Positions 41,065-49,684 are shown, numbered from the stretch's first letter. The stretch is 64,000 bases of DNA from Nocardioides bizhenqiangii (GCF_034661235.1 NZ_CP141059.1:3657501-3721500); one strand, 5' to 3'. Notes: a model not told the origin generated them from the letters alone. Numbers and translations: made by a program.

Positions 41065-41882
41065 GGGTGTGCCCCTGTCTCCTGCTCCGTACTCGGCTGC
41101 TGCACGACAGTGTCGTGCGGCGTCTCGCTGGTCAATCCCACCACATCCACGACGACCGCGGTTGCGTTGTCGCGCCCGCCGGCCGCCACCGCGGCCGCGA
41201 CCACGTGGTCGGCAGCAGCGGTCGGGTCCTGGTGCTCGTCCAGGATCCGCGCGATGTCGTCGTGCGCGAGCATCTCGCTCACTCCGTCGGAGCACAACAG
41301 GATCCGGCTGGAAACCTCCGCCGGGCGGATGAAGAGATCCGGCTCGTGCCGCACCGGACCCCCGAGTGCTCGGGTCACGATGTGCCGGTCCGGATGGCCG
41401 GCCGCGTCGTCGGCGGCGATCGTGCCTGCGTCGACCAACTCCTGGACGAGGCTGTGGTCGACCGTGACCTGGGTGAGCTCGCCGTCGACGAAGAGGTAGC
41501 CGCGGGAGTCGCCGAGGTTGGCCACCAGCCAGTAGGGCTCGGCGACGTCGGCCACCAGGAGCGCGACGACCGCGGTGGTGCCGGAGCCGAAGAGCAGCTC
41601 ACCCGCGGCGTGGTGGACGGCGTCGTACTCGTCGATCCGGTCGTGGACGGCCGCCAGCGCCTCGGTCACGGCATCGGCGACGGTCGCGGCGTCGACGCCG
41701 GCCTCGGCCAGCCGGACGAGCTCCTCGATGACGAAGGCACTCGCCACGTCGCCGTGGTCGTGGCCGCCCATGCCGTCGGCCACGACGAACACCGGCGGCG
41801 CGACCAGGTGCGCGTCCTCGTTGGCCTCCCGGACGAGACCGACGTCCGTCGCGGCGCCGTACCGCAGGTCGACGCGGGTCAC
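41061..41882 (-). CDS. PP2C-type serine/threonine phosphatase
   Basis: A metal-dependent protein phosphatase, 273 residues. VREANEDAH, VADGMGGHDHGD, LCSDGVSEML and GGRDNATAVVVD are the metal-binding PP2C motifs. No transmembrane segment is seen, so it is cytoplasmic. GTG 41882 precedes the conserved TRVDLRYGAATDVG start. It is cotranscribed with the FHA gene. Its start is only 24 bases from the divergent helicase-associated gene. Confidence 0.92.
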   Translation of the reverse strand: MTRVDLRYGAATDVGLVREANEDAHLVAPPVFVVADGMGGHDHGDVASAFVIEELVRLAEAGVDAATVADAVTEALAAVHDRIDEYDAVHHAAGELLFGSGTTAVVALLVADVAEPYWLVANLGDSRGYLFVDGELTQVTVDHSLVQELVDAGTIAADDAAGHPDRHIVTRALGGPVRHEPDLFIRPAEVSSRILLCSDGVSEMLAHDDIARILDEHQDPTAAADHVVAAAVAAGGRDNATAVVVDVVGLTSETPHDTVVQQPSTEQETGAHP

Positions 41883-41893
41883 CGCTCGCGCTC

Positions 41894-41899
41894 TAACGT
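41894..41899 (+). promoter_or_regulatory. -10 element of helicase-associated gene in a 24-bp divergent gap
   Basis: TAACGT (41894-41899) lies seven bases before GTG 41907. The same AACGTT palindrome lies about 13 bases upstream of the PP2C start on the other strand, so the two promoters must overlap. Confidence 0.4.
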
Positions 41900-41906
41900 T
41901 GGTCGG

Positions 41907-44168
41907 GTGGGCAGCGGAGCGGCAGGGACGACGGGGCACCGTTCATTGGCCGACCAGCTGCGGTCGTGGACCGACGAGCAGGTGAGCGAGCTGCTGACCT
42001 CGCGCCCGGACCTGACCACGCCCGCCCCTCACGACTTCTCTCAGCTGGCCTCGCGCGCCGCGATCCGCAGTTCTCTCGCTCGCGCCCTGGACTCGCTCAC
42101 CCGGGGCGAGCTCTCGGTGCTTGATGCCCTGGTCGTCGCCGGGCAAACCACCGACGCCGAGATCGTCGGCATCGTCCGCGCGGAGGAGGAGTACGTCGTG
42201 GCCGCGGTCGCCCGGCTCCGCTCACTGGCGCTCGCGTGGGACTCGCCCGAGGGGCTCCGCCCCCTGACCGGGGTCGCCGACTGCCTGGTCGGTGGCCCGG
42301 AGGCCGGGGTGAGCGGCCTGCGCCCGCGGACGGCGAACGCGCCGGGTGCGGACGTGGTCGCGGCCCGGATCGGGGAGGTCTCCGAAGCGGCACGGGCGAT
42401 GCTCGACCACGTCCTCGCCCACGGCGGCGAGGCGACCACCGGATCCGCCCGCCGCAACGTCCGTCCCGAGGACGCCAGCGGCCCGGCGGAGGAGCTCTTG
42501 TCGAACGGCCTGCTGGTCCCGGGCAAGGACGACCTGCTCGTGGTGCCCGGGGAGGTCGTGCTGGCGCTGCGGGGTGGCCGCACGACGACCGAGCCGGTGG
42601 ACCGGGCGCCCGAGGTCGCGACCGCCGAGCGGCCGGTCCACCTCACCGAGAGCGCCGCCGCCGGTGCCGCCGGGGAGTTCTGCCGGCGGACGGAGCTGCT
42701 GCTCGAGTGGTGGAGCACCCGGCCCGCGGCGGCGCTCCGCACCGGCGGGCTGGGCGTACGAGAGCTCAAGGCGACCGCACTCCACCTGCACCAGTCCGAG
42801 CCCGACACCGCCCTGGTGATCGAGGCCGCCGCCGGGGCCGGGCTGATCGCGACCCGCGCGGACGCCGACGGCAACCCGGTCTGGGTCCCGACCGACGCGT
42901 TCGACAGCTGGCTGGACGCCGACATCGCCGAACGCTGGACGACGCTCGCCCGGGCCTGGCTCGCGAGCACCCGCCTGCCCGGCCTCGTCGGTGGGCGCGC
43001 CGGCGACGACAAGCCGTGGAACGCACTCACCCCCGAGCTCTCCTCGGTCCTGATGCCGGAGACGCGCGCGATGACGCTCGCCGCGCTCGCCGAGGTCCCG
43101 CCCGGACGGGCTCTCGCGTCGGGGACCGGGCTGCCGTCGCTCGTGGCCAGGCTGGCCTGGCAGCGCCCGCGGCGTTCCCGCTCGCGGGCCGACCAGGTGG
43201 CGTGGACGGTCACCGAGGCGGCGGTGCTGGGCGTGACCGGCCTGGACGCGCTGTCGCCGTACGGGCGCGCGCTCATCGCCGGTGACGACCCCGCTCCCCT
43301 GCTCGCCGAACGACTGCCGGCCCCGGTCGACCACGTCCTCATCCAGGCCGACCTCACCGCGGTGGCGCCGGGTCCGGTGGAGTCGGGCATCGCCCGGTCG
43401 CTGCAGCTGCTGGCGGACGTCGAGTCGCGGGGCGCCGCGACCGTCTACCGGTTCACCGCGCCGTCCGTACGACGCGCGCTCGATGCCGGCTGGACGGCCG
43501 CGGAGGTGCACGCCTTCCTGGCGTCGGTCTCGCGGACACCGGTGCCCCAGCCGCTGACCTTCCTGGTGGACGATGCCGTGCGGACGTTCGGGCAGGTCCG
43601 GGTCGGGTACGCCGAGTCGTTCGTGCGCTCCGACGACGAAGCCACCCTCGCGGCGCTCGCCCGGCACCCGAAGGCTGCTTCGCTCGGGCTCCGGCTGCTC
43701 GCGCCGACGGTGCTCGTGAGCACCACCCCGGTCGACCTGCTGCTCGTCCGGCTGCGGGAGCTCGGGGTCTCTCCCGTCGTCGAGGGCCCGGACGGGACGC
43801 TCCGGGTCGGGCGCCCGGCCGAGGTGCGGGCTCGTACCCCGCGGCAACGCGGACCCGCGCACAGCGAGGCCAGGCACGCGGCACAGGTCGCCGCCGCGGT
43901 CCGCTCGCTCCGCGCCGGCGACGCCGCCGCCCGGGTCCGTCCCGCCGCTGCGGTCTCCCCGGCCGGCGCCCTCTCCGCTCTCCGGGACGCCATCGAGCGC
44001 CATGCCTCCGTCGTCATCGCCTTCACCGACAACCAGGGCGTGGTCGGTGAGCGCGTGGTCGAGCCGCTCTCCGTCGAGGGCGGCCGGCTCACCGCCCACG
44101 ACCGCACCGCCGACGACGTCCGTACCTTCGCCGTGCACCGGATCTCCCGCGTCACCCCCGTGCCGTGA
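41907..44168 (+). CDS. helicase-associated (Helicase_C_3 type) protein
   Basis: A 753-residue protein of the type encoded beside XPB helicases in actinomycetes (Rv0862c-like). It opens with SLADQLRSWTDEQVSELLTSRPDL. Helical repeats follow, and the region VDHVLIQADLTAVAPGPVE marks the conserved helicase-associated domain (about residues 475-600). It has no Walker A motif. It probably works with the helicase encoded next to it in DNA repair. The GTG start fits a near-leaderless promoter. Confidence 0.82.
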   Translation: MGSGAAGTTGHRSLADQLRSWTDEQVSELLTSRPDLTTPAPHDFSQLASRAAIRSSLARALDSLTRGELSVLDALVVAGQTTDAEIVGIVRAEEEYVVAAVARLRSLALAWDSPEGLRPLTGVADCLVGGPEAGVSGLRPRTANAPGADVVAARIGEVSEAARAMLDHVLAHGGEATTGSARRNVRPEDASGPAEELLSNGLLVPGKDDLLVVPGEVVLALRGGRTTTEPVDRAPEVATAERPVHLTESAAAGAAGEFCRRTELLLEWWSTRPAAALRTGGLGVRELKATALHLHQSEPDTALVIEAAAGAGLIATRADADGNPVWVPTDAFDSWLDADIAERWTTLARAWLASTRLPGLVGGRAGDDKPWNALTPELSSVLMPETRAMTLAALAEVPPGRALASGTGLPSLVARLAWQRPRRSRSRADQVAWTVTEAAVLGVTGLDALSPYGRALIAGDDPAPLLAERLPAPVDHVLIQADLTAVAPGPVESGIARSLQLLADVESRGAATVYRFTAPSVRRALDAGWTAAEVHAFLASVSRTPVPQPLTFLVDDAVRTFGQVRVGYAESFVRSDDEATLAALARHPKAASLGLRLLAPTVLVSTTPVDLLLVRLRELGVSPVVEGPDGTLRVGRPAEVRARTPRQRGPAHSEARHAAQVAAAVRSLRAGDAAARVRPAAAVSPAGALSALRDAIERHASVVIAFTDNQGVVGERVVEPLSVEGGRLTAHDRTADDVRTFAVHRISRVTPVP

Positions 44169-44171
44169 TTT

Positions 44172-44238
44172 CCGCGAATCGGGGGAGATGGCCCGGCGAA
44201 CCGGCCGGACTCGCCTGGCAAAGTCCCCCGATTCGCGG
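44172..44238. repeat. 67-bp palindrome with perfect 15-bp arms
   Basis: CCGCGAATCGGGGGA (44172-44186) and its exact complement TCCCCCGATTCGCGG (44224-44238) enclose 37 bases that themselves contain a CCGG dyad. It starts three bases after the helicase-associated stop. It may act as a terminator insulating the XPB gene or be a palindromic mobile element. Confidence 0.8.
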
Positions 44239-44245
44239 GTGTCCG

Positions 44246-44260
44246 TAAACTCGGCAGGTG
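44246..44260 (+). promoter_or_regulatory. leaderless -10/start arrangement before XPB
   Basis: TAAACT (44246-44251) is followed by six bases and then GTG 44258, the start of a 25-codon frame that runs into the XPB start. Confidence 0.45.
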
Positions 44261-44335
44261 ATCATTCACCCCACGGAGTTCTGCAGCTCCCCCGCTGCGC
44301 TCCTCCGCCGCACAACTCCGCGGGGACCCCGATGA
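44258..44335 (+). CDS. possible 25-residue leader peptide of XPB
   Basis: A GTG directly placed for leaderless translation opens a frame of 25 residues (beginning MIIHPTEFCSS, Arg-rich at the end). It stops at TGA 44333-44335, overlapping the XPB ATG (ATGA). The XPB ATG has no strong ribosome-binding site of its own, so coupled translation would explain the layout. The region also contains a CGGAGTT/AACTCCG dyad. It is a prediction from layout only. Confidence 0.35.
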   Translation: MIIHPTEFCSSPAALLRRTTPRGPR

Positions 44336-45990
44336 ACGGCCCCTTGATCGTGCAGTCGGACAAGTCGCTGCTGCTCGAGGTCGACCACGAGCAGGCGGCG
44401 GAGTGCCGGAGGGCGATCGCGCCGTTCGCGGAGCTGGAGCGGAGCCCGGAGCACATCCACACCTACCGGCTGACGCCGCTGGGGCTGTGGAACGCACGGG
44501 CCGCGGGTCACGACGCCGAGCAGGTGGTCGACACGCTGCTGACCTACAGCCGGTACGCCGTCCCCCACAACCTGCTGGTCGACGTGGCCGAGACGATGGC
44601 GCGCTACGGGCGGCTCCGGCTGGAGAAGCACCCGGTGCACGGCCTGGTGCTCGCCAGCACCGACCGGCCGGTGCTCGAGGAGGTGCTGCGCGCCAAGAAG
44701 GTCGCCGGGATGCTCGGCGAACGGATCGACGACGACACGGTGGCGGTGCACCCGTCCGAGCGCGGCAACCTCAAGCAGGTGCTGCTCAAGCTGGGCTGGC
44801 CGGCCGAGGACTTCGCCGGCTACGTCGACGGCGAGGCTCACCCGATCGCGCTGGCACAGGACGGGTGGGAGCTGCGGACCTACCAGGAGGAGGCCGCCGA
44901 GTCGTTCTGGCACGGCGGGTCCGGCGTCGTCGTGCTGCCCTGCGGGGCCGGAAAGACCCTCGTCGGCGCCGCCGCGATGGCGCAGGCCCAGGCGACCACC
45001 CTGATCCTGGTCACCAACACCGTCAGCGCCCGGCAGTGGAAGGACGAGCTGGTACGACGGACGACGCTCACCGCGGACGAGATCGGTGAGTACTCCGGGG
45101 CGGTCAAGGAGATCCGGCCGGTCACGATCGCGACGTACCAGGTGATGACGACCCGCCGGAAGGGCGTGTACTCCCACCTCGAGCTGTTCGACGCCCGCGA
45201 CTGGGGCCTCATCGTCTACGACGAGGTGCACCTGCTGCCGGCCCCGATCTTCCGGATGACCGCCGACCTGCAGGCCCGGCGACGGATCGGCCTGACCGCG
45301 ACCCTGGTGCGCGAGGACGGCCGCGAAGGCGACGTCTTCTCCCTCATCGGCCCCAAGCGCTACGACGCCCCCTGGAAGGACATCGAGGCCCAGGGCTGGA
45401 TCGCCCCGGCCGACTGCGTCGAGGTGCGGGTGACGCTGCCCGACTCCGCGCGGCTGGCCTACGCGACCGCCGAGCCGGAGGAGCGCTACCGGCTGGCGGC
45501 CTGCACCAGGGAGAAGCTCGACGTGGTCCGGGCCCTGGTCGAGCGCCACCGCGGCCAGCCGACCCTGGTCATCGGGCAGTACCTCGACCAGCTCGACGAG
45601 CTGGCCGAGGCGCTCGACGCCCCGGTCATCACAGGAGCGACCACCGTGCGCGAGCGGCAACGCCTGTACGACGCGTTCCGCCACGGCGAGCTCGACCTGC
45701 TGGTCGTCTCGAAGGTCGCGAACTTCTCGATCGACCTGCCGTCGGCCGAGGTCGCGATCCAGGTGTCGGGGTCGTTCGGCTCCCGCCAGGAGGAGGCGCA
45801 GCGGCTCGGCCGACTACTGCGGCCCGGCGAGCCCGGCGCCGACGGTGAGCGCAAGGTCGCCCGCTTCTACACGCTGGTCTCGCGCGACACCGTCGACGCC
45901 GAGTTCGCCCAGAACCGGCAGCGGTTCCTCGCCGAGCAGGGCTACGCCTACCGGATCGCCGACGCGGGCGAGGAGCTCGCCGGCGCCTGA
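44332..45990 (+). CDS. XPB/Ssl2-like DNA repair helicase
   Basis: A 3'-5' superfamily 2 DNA helicase, 552 residues, like the mycobacterial ErcC3/XPB. The N-terminal damage-recognition region (PLIVQSDKSLLLEVDHEQA and following) precedes Walker A LPCGAGKT (about 201-208), DEVH with Asp297, and the RED motif in LVREDGRE. The second RecA domain ends with QEEAQRLGRLLRP. It follows the helicase-associated gene; the pair is conserved in actinomycetes and may act in nucleotide excision repair. Confidence 0.95.
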   Translation: MNGPLIVQSDKSLLLEVDHEQAAECRRAIAPFAELERSPEHIHTYRLTPLGLWNARAAGHDAEQVVDTLLTYSRYAVPHNLLVDVAETMARYGRLRLEKHPVHGLVLASTDRPVLEEVLRAKKVAGMLGERIDDDTVAVHPSERGNLKQVLLKLGWPAEDFAGYVDGEAHPIALAQDGWELRTYQEEAAESFWHGGSGVVVLPCGAGKTLVGAAAMAQAQATTLILVTNTVSARQWKDELVRRTTLTADEIGEYSGAVKEIRPVTIATYQVMTTRRKGVYSHLELFDARDWGLIVYDEVHLLPAPIFRMTADLQARRRIGLTATLVREDGREGDVFSLIGPKRYDAPWKDIEAQGWIAPADCVEVRVTLPDSARLAYATAEPEERYRLAACTREKLDVVRALVERHRGQPTLVIGQYLDQLDELAEALDAPVITGATTVRERQRLYDAFRHGELDLLVVSKVANFSIDLPSAEVAIQVSGSFGSRQEEAQRLGRLLRPGEPGADGERKVARFYTLVSRDTVDAEFAQNRQRFLAEQGYAYRIADAGEELAGA

Positions 45991-45997
45991 GCTCGGG

Positions 45998-46654
45998 TCA
46001 GTCCTGGAACAGCGCGTCGAGGTCGGCGTCGACCTCCAGGATGTCCACCTCGAGCCAGGCCGCGCCCTCCTCACCGCCGACCGGCCGGCAGCGGACGACC
46101 ACGCCCGTCTGGACGTCGAGCGCGACGTCGTAGTGATCGGGGTACGTCCGCCCGCGCCACGCCTTCGGCACCTCCTCCGGGCTGTTGAAATCCGCCATCA
46201 GCGCTGCCTCGCTGTAGAGCAGCTCGCAGCAGTTGCCGCCGCAGCGCGGGTCGTAGCCGGGCAGTGCGCGCAGGTCCGCGCGCCAAGCAGTGCGGCCGGC
46301 GACCTGGTCCTCGCGGAGATTCGCCACCTCGACGTGGTGGCTGAGCTCCAGCGGGTCGAGCATTGCGACCCAGCTGTAGTTCTGCCACATCGGGTCGTCG
46401 TACTCGAACCGCAGCAGGTCGGGCCGAGGACCAACCATCGCGTCCGGTTGAGGTGCCGGCGCGACCGGACGAGCACCGTCCTCGGTGACGCGGTGCTCGC
46501 GCCCGTCATCGGTCCGCACCAGGAGCCGGCCCGGCCGCCGCAGCCATGCCTCGACCTCGCCGCCGTCGTCGCGGTGGCGGAAGTGCAGCGTGCGCCAACG
46601 CCAAGGTGAGCTCCGGGCGAGCGCTTGGAACGCGTCGACGGTGACATCGGACAT
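45998..46654 (-). CDS. conserved hypothetical protein
   Basis: A 218-residue soluble protein with no signal peptide. It is rich in beta-like segments: WRWRTLHFRHRDDGGEVEAW, then RPGRLLVRTDDGREHRV, and a C-terminal GVVVRCRPVGGEEGAAWLEVDI. GYDPRCGGNCCEL contains a Cys cluster. The layout slightly resembles LolA-type lipid-binding sheets, but I cannot name a family. It lies seven bases from the convergent XPB stop. Confidence 0.65.
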   Translation of the reverse strand: MSDVTVDAFQALARSSPWRWRTLHFRHRDDGGEVEAWLRRPGRLLVRTDDGREHRVTEDGARPVAPAPQPDAMVGPRPDLLRFEYDDPMWQNYSWVAMLDPLELSHHVEVANLREDQVAGRTAWRADLRALPGYDPRCGGNCCELLYSEAALMADFNSPEEVPKAWRGRTYPDHYDVALDVQTGVVVRCRPVGGEEGAAWLEVDILEVDADLDALFQD

Positions 46655-46744
46655 GCGAGCACCGTCGCACGCGACACCCCGAGGATCCGAGCCGGTTTCG
46701 CTCAGACCTCGAACGTCCCGTCGGTCCCGGTCACTCCCCCATGT

Positions 46745-47038
46745 TTACTCGTCGAGGAACTGCCGGTGGTTCTGGATCACCTCGGCGATGATCACGTTGA
46801 GGAACTTCTCCGCGAAGTGCGGGTCCAGGCCGGAGGTCTCCGAGAGCGCCCGCAGCCGCGCGATCTGCACCGCCTCGCGCGCCGGGTCGGCGGGTGGCAT
46901 CCCGGCGTTGGCCTTGAGCCGACCCACCTGCTCGGTGCACTTGAACCGCTCGGCGAGCAGGTGCACGAGAGCGGCGTCGAGGTTGTCGATGCTGCTGCGC
47001 AGTCGCAGCAGTTCCTGGCGGGCCTCGTCCGGGGTCAC
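46745..47038 (-). CDS. AroQ-type chorismate mutase
   Basis: Converts chorismate to prephenate for Phe/Tyr synthesis. The 97-residue all-helical monofunctional form has RSSIDNLDAALVHLLAERF in helix 1, KCTEQVGRLKANAGMPPADP (active-site Lys and Arg) and a C-terminal NVIIAEVIQNHRQFLDE helix. The GTG start at 47038 is preceded by GAGGA. The neighbours are unrelated to aromatic synthesis. Confidence 0.88.
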   Translation of the reverse strand: MTPDEARQELLRLRSSIDNLDAALVHLLAERFKCTEQVGRLKANAGMPPADPAREAVQIARLRALSETSGLDPHFAEKFLNVIIAEVIQNHRQFLDE

Positions 47039-47096
47039 GTGCCTATCCTCGCCGAACCCTCCCCATCTGCGATGGCATGGGTCAGAATCTTGGACG

Positions 47097-47711
47097 ATGG
47101 ACGGCAGACCAACCGAGGTGTCCACCTTGCCGTGGCCGCTTCCCGACGCGCTCGACCTGCGCGACTCGCTGCTCGCGGCGTACGCCGATCCGGACCGCGG
47201 CTACCACGACGTGCGGCACCTGGCCGAGGTGCTCGAACGCCTCGACGAGCTAGCCCGCGCCGGCACGTCGTACGACCGGGTCCCCGTCCTGCTGGCGGCG
47301 TGGTTCCACGACGCGGTCTACGACGGTGAGCGCGACGCCGAGGAACGCTCGGCGGCCTGGGCCGAGGAGGCACTGCCGGCGGTCGTCGACGCCGCAACGG
47401 TGGCCGAGGTCGCCCGACTGGTGCGACTGACGGAGTCGCACCGCCCCGACGACACCGACGCGAACGGCTGTGCGCTCTCCGACGCCGACCTCGGCATCCT
47501 CGCGGCGCCCCGCTCGCGCTACGACGAGTACGTCGCCGCGGTGCGCGCGGAGTACCGCCACCTCAGCGACGACGTGTTCACCGCCGGGCGGGCCGAGGTG
47601 CTGCGGGAGCTGACCGCCAAGCCGCGGCTGTTCCACACCGCGCACGGCATCGCCGAGTGGGAGGACGCCGCGCGGCGCAACGTCGAGTGGGAGCTGTCAG
47701 GTGCCAGCTGA
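47097..47711 (+). CDS. HD-domain metal-dependent phosphohydrolase-like protein
   Basis: A 204-residue protein of the COG4339 group: RGYHDVRHLAEVLERLDEL, then LLAAWFHDAVYD with the HD metal pair and a later DADLGILAAP. It probably acts on a nucleotide or phosphoester; the substrate is unknown. The 3' end overlaps the convergent DUF4031 gene by 15 bases. Confidence 0.85.
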   Translation: MDGRPTEVSTLPWPLPDALDLRDSLLAAYADPDRGYHDVRHLAEVLERLDELARAGTSYDRVPVLLAAWFHDAVYDGERDAEERSAAWAEEALPAVVDAATVAEVARLVRLTESHRPDDTDANGCALSDADLGILAAPRSRYDEYVAAVRAEYRHLSDDVFTAGRAEVLRELTAKPRLFHTAHGIAEWEDAARRNVEWELSGAS

Positions 47712-47984
47712 ACCCTGCTCGCGGGGGACGCGCGGTCGGCGGCGCCGCAGACCCGCGGCGCGCAGCCGACGGACGAGCTCGCGCGACGTGACGGGATGCG
47801 CGCCGAGGGCGACCACGTCGTCGTACCGCTCCGCCGGGACGTCGTAGTGGTCGCGGTCGAAGCCGCGAGCGGGGATCCCGGCCCGCCGCGCGAAGTCGTG
47901 GAGCTCGTCGAAGGACGCGTCGCTGGCCAGGTGCGACCACAGCCGGCCGTGCCCCGGGGCGTTCGGCGGGTCGATCAGGATCAC
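47697..47984 (-). CDS. DUF4031 protein
   Basis: A 95-residue protein of a family common in actinomycetes: ILIDPPNAPGHGRLWSHLASD, then SFDELHDFARRAGIPARGFDRDHYDVP, ending in an Arg-rich tail. The function is unknown. GTG 47984 lies six bases after TAGCCT, so translation is probably leaderless. Confidence 0.82.
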   Translation of the reverse strand: MILIDPPNAPGHGRLWSHLASDASFDELHDFARRAGIPARGFDRDHYDVPAERYDDVVALGAHPVTSRELVRRLRAAGLRRRRPRVPREQGSAGT

Positions 47985-47996
47985 CCCCGGAGGCTA
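47982..47996 (-). promoter_or_regulatory. leaderless -10/start arrangement for DUF4031 gene
   Basis: On the minus strand TAGCCT (47996-47991), six bases, then GTG 47984. Confidence 0.5.
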
Positions 47997-48016
47997 TCCA
48001 GGACCGCGATACCCGC

Positions 48017-48844
48017 TCACCAGGAGCCCCCGCCGCCACCACCACCGCTCCCGCCAGGCAGCTCGCGGCGCACGAGGTCGAGGAGGTCGAGCAGGATGGA
48101 GAGCCGTTCGCGTTGCTCCTCGACCCAGGCGGTGACCTCCCCCTTCATCTCGAGCAGCCGGTCGATGATCCAGAGGATCCGCTCGATGTCCTCGATGATG
48201 TCGGTCACCGCGTCGAAGCCCTTGACGGCGAGCTCCGCGGCAAAGGTCGCCCAGCCGGCCGGTCCCGCCACCCGCGACAACAGCTTGCGCACCACCCGCT
48301 CGCCGCGCTCGAGGAGCTCCATCACCAGCTCCTCGACCTCGACCGCCAGCCGCTCGCTCTGGTCGGCGACCACCTCGAAGAGCGGCGCCGCCTCGGCGAC
48401 GAGCAGCCCGAGGCCGCGCGCAGCGACCGCGTGGCCGTTGACGCGGAGCAGGAACGAGGCCGCGGCCTGCCCGCCCCACCGGGGCGAGGCGGCGACCGAC
48501 AGCAGGGTGGCGTTCTCGGAGTAGGTGCGCAGCGCGTCGCGGAACTGGCCGGTGGCGAGCGCGTTCTGCCGGATCCGGCGGTAGTCGCCGGTCAGCGGCA
48601 TCACCAGCAGCTCCTCGAGGCTGCCCTCGGGCAGCTTGCGCAGGCCCAGCCCGGCCTGGTTGAGCGCGTCGATGCCGACGTTGATGATGTCGCGGATCCG
48701 GCAGAGCGCGCCGTCGAGCGCCTCGAACGCGGCATCGTGCTGGCGGGTGTGGCCGCCGAGATCCGGCGACGTGAGGTCGAGCGGGGTCGCGTCGAGCAGC
48801 CCGGACCGTCCGGTGACCTCCACCAGGAACGGGTCGGCGCCCAC
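48017..48844 (-). CDS. hypothetical helical protein with Gly-rich Ser-Trp tail
   Basis: A 275-residue mostly helical protein. It has an N-terminal GADPFLVEVTGRSGLLD segment and a central amphipathic region (RGLGLLVAEAAPLFEVVADQ). Long helices run at about 160-255 (VEELVMELLERGERVVRKLL; IIEDIERILWIIDRLLEMKG), possibly coiled coil. The C-terminus is GGSGGGGGGGSW. It starts one base after the preceding 125-residue gene ends, so they form a unit. The size and helix pattern recall type VII secretion partners, but no WxG motif is convincing. Confidence 0.6.
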   Translation of the reverse strand: MGADPFLVEVTGRSGLLDATPLDLTSPDLGGHTRQHDAAFEALDGALCRIRDIINVGIDALNQAGLGLRKLPEGSLEELLVMPLTGDYRRIRQNALATGQFRDALRTYSENATLLSVAASPRWGGQAAASFLLRVNGHAVAARGLGLLVAEAAPLFEVVADQSERLAVEVEELVMELLERGERVVRKLLSRVAGPAGWATFAAELAVKGFDAVTDIIEDIERILWIIDRLLEMKGEVTAWVEEQRERLSILLDLLDLVRRELPGGSGGGGGGGSW

Positions 48845-48845
48845 C

Positions 48846-49223
48846 TCAGGCCACCACCGGCAGCCAGTCGGCGACCATCTGGTCGACCGCCTTGAGGTCG
48901 GCCGTGGTCGCGACGACGGCCTCGCGGATCGACTGCCAGTCCGCGACGGCGATCCGCTCCACCTCGGCGAAACCCTGCGCGAAGACGTCCATCAGCTCGG
49001 CCAGCGGGGAGAGCAGGCAGATCGGGCTCGGCTCGAACCCTTCGCGTTGGCACACCCAGGTGCGCGCGTGCTGGAAGATCTGGTGCGCCTGCGCGGCCAG
49101 CACGTCGATGTCGCGCGGCAGCCCGTCGAGGTCGGTCCAGGACGTGATGTCGATGTCGCCGTCGCCGGCAAGGTCGTCGACGACGGCGGCGACAGCGTCC
49201 GCGGTGCGCGAGTGATCGGTCAT
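48846..49223 (-). CDS. small helical hypothetical protein
   Basis: A 125-residue all-helical acidic protein (AVAAVVDDLAGDGDIDITSW, then IDVLAAQAHQIFQHARTWVC and FAQGFAEVERIAVADW). ATG 49223 is preceded by GGGAGAG. It is the first gene of a two-gene unit with the 275-residue protein. Length and helicity are compatible with an ESX/WXG-like partner or a chaperone, but this is only a resemblance. Confidence 0.6.
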   Translation of the reverse strand: MTDHSRTADAVAAVVDDLAGDGDIDITSWTDLDGLPRDIDVLAAQAHQIFQHARTWVCQREGFEPSPICLLSPLAELMDVFAQGFAEVERIAVADWQSIREAVVATTADLKAVDQMVADWLPVVA

Positions 49224-49306
49224 GGCAGCTCTCCCTTCGTACGACGCCGCTCCCGCAGCGGGTCGACCGAACGGGTGCCCGGGCCCGGGCATTTTTCAAA
49301 CCGCAG

Positions 49307-49321
49307 CACAATGAGCCTGTG
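49307..49321 (+). promoter_or_regulatory. leaderless -10-like element for the 121-residue gene
   Basis: CACAAT (49307-49312), six bases, then GTG 49319. The hexamer matches at the key A and T positions. Confidence 0.35.
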
Positions 49322-49684
49322 GACGACCGCGTGATCTACGAGGCCCGAGCGTCGGTGCTGGCCGACCTGCAGGCTCGCGGCGTCGCGACCGCCGGCACCG
49401 TCTCGGTGCTGGACGAGGCGTGCTCACAACGCCGGTGGTGGGTGCAGCAGTGGCCGGAGGGCGCCGCCTACATCGCCGGGTTGATCGCACAGGACGTCCA
49501 GGACGCGCTGGTCGACGTGCACGGGCGCGCCGATCGCACCGGCCTCTGGCCGCTCTGCGAAGGATGCGGCGATGCGCCCCTGCACGCACTCCACATCGCG
49601 CCCGACCTCGGGGGCCCCGACCCGTCGTGGGTGTGCGACGAGTCCGGGACCGTCGTCGCCGAGCTCGGGAGACTGGGTGAGTGA
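49319..49684 (+). CDS. hypothetical protein with possible zinc-binding cysteines
   Basis: A 121-residue protein. An N-terminal helix pair (VIYEARASVLADLQARGVAT; QWPEGAAYIAGLIAQDVQDA) is followed by LCEGCGDAPLHALHI and WVCDESG, a CxxC...C pattern that could bind zinc. I do not recognise a family. It is divergent from the 125-residue gene and convergent with the GntR gene. Confidence 0.6.
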   Translation: MDDRVIYEARASVLADLQARGVATAGTVSVLDEACSQRRWWVQQWPEGAAYIAGLIAQDVQDALVDVHGRADRTGLWPLCEGCGDAPLHALHIAPDLGGPDPSWVCDESGTVVAELGRLGE

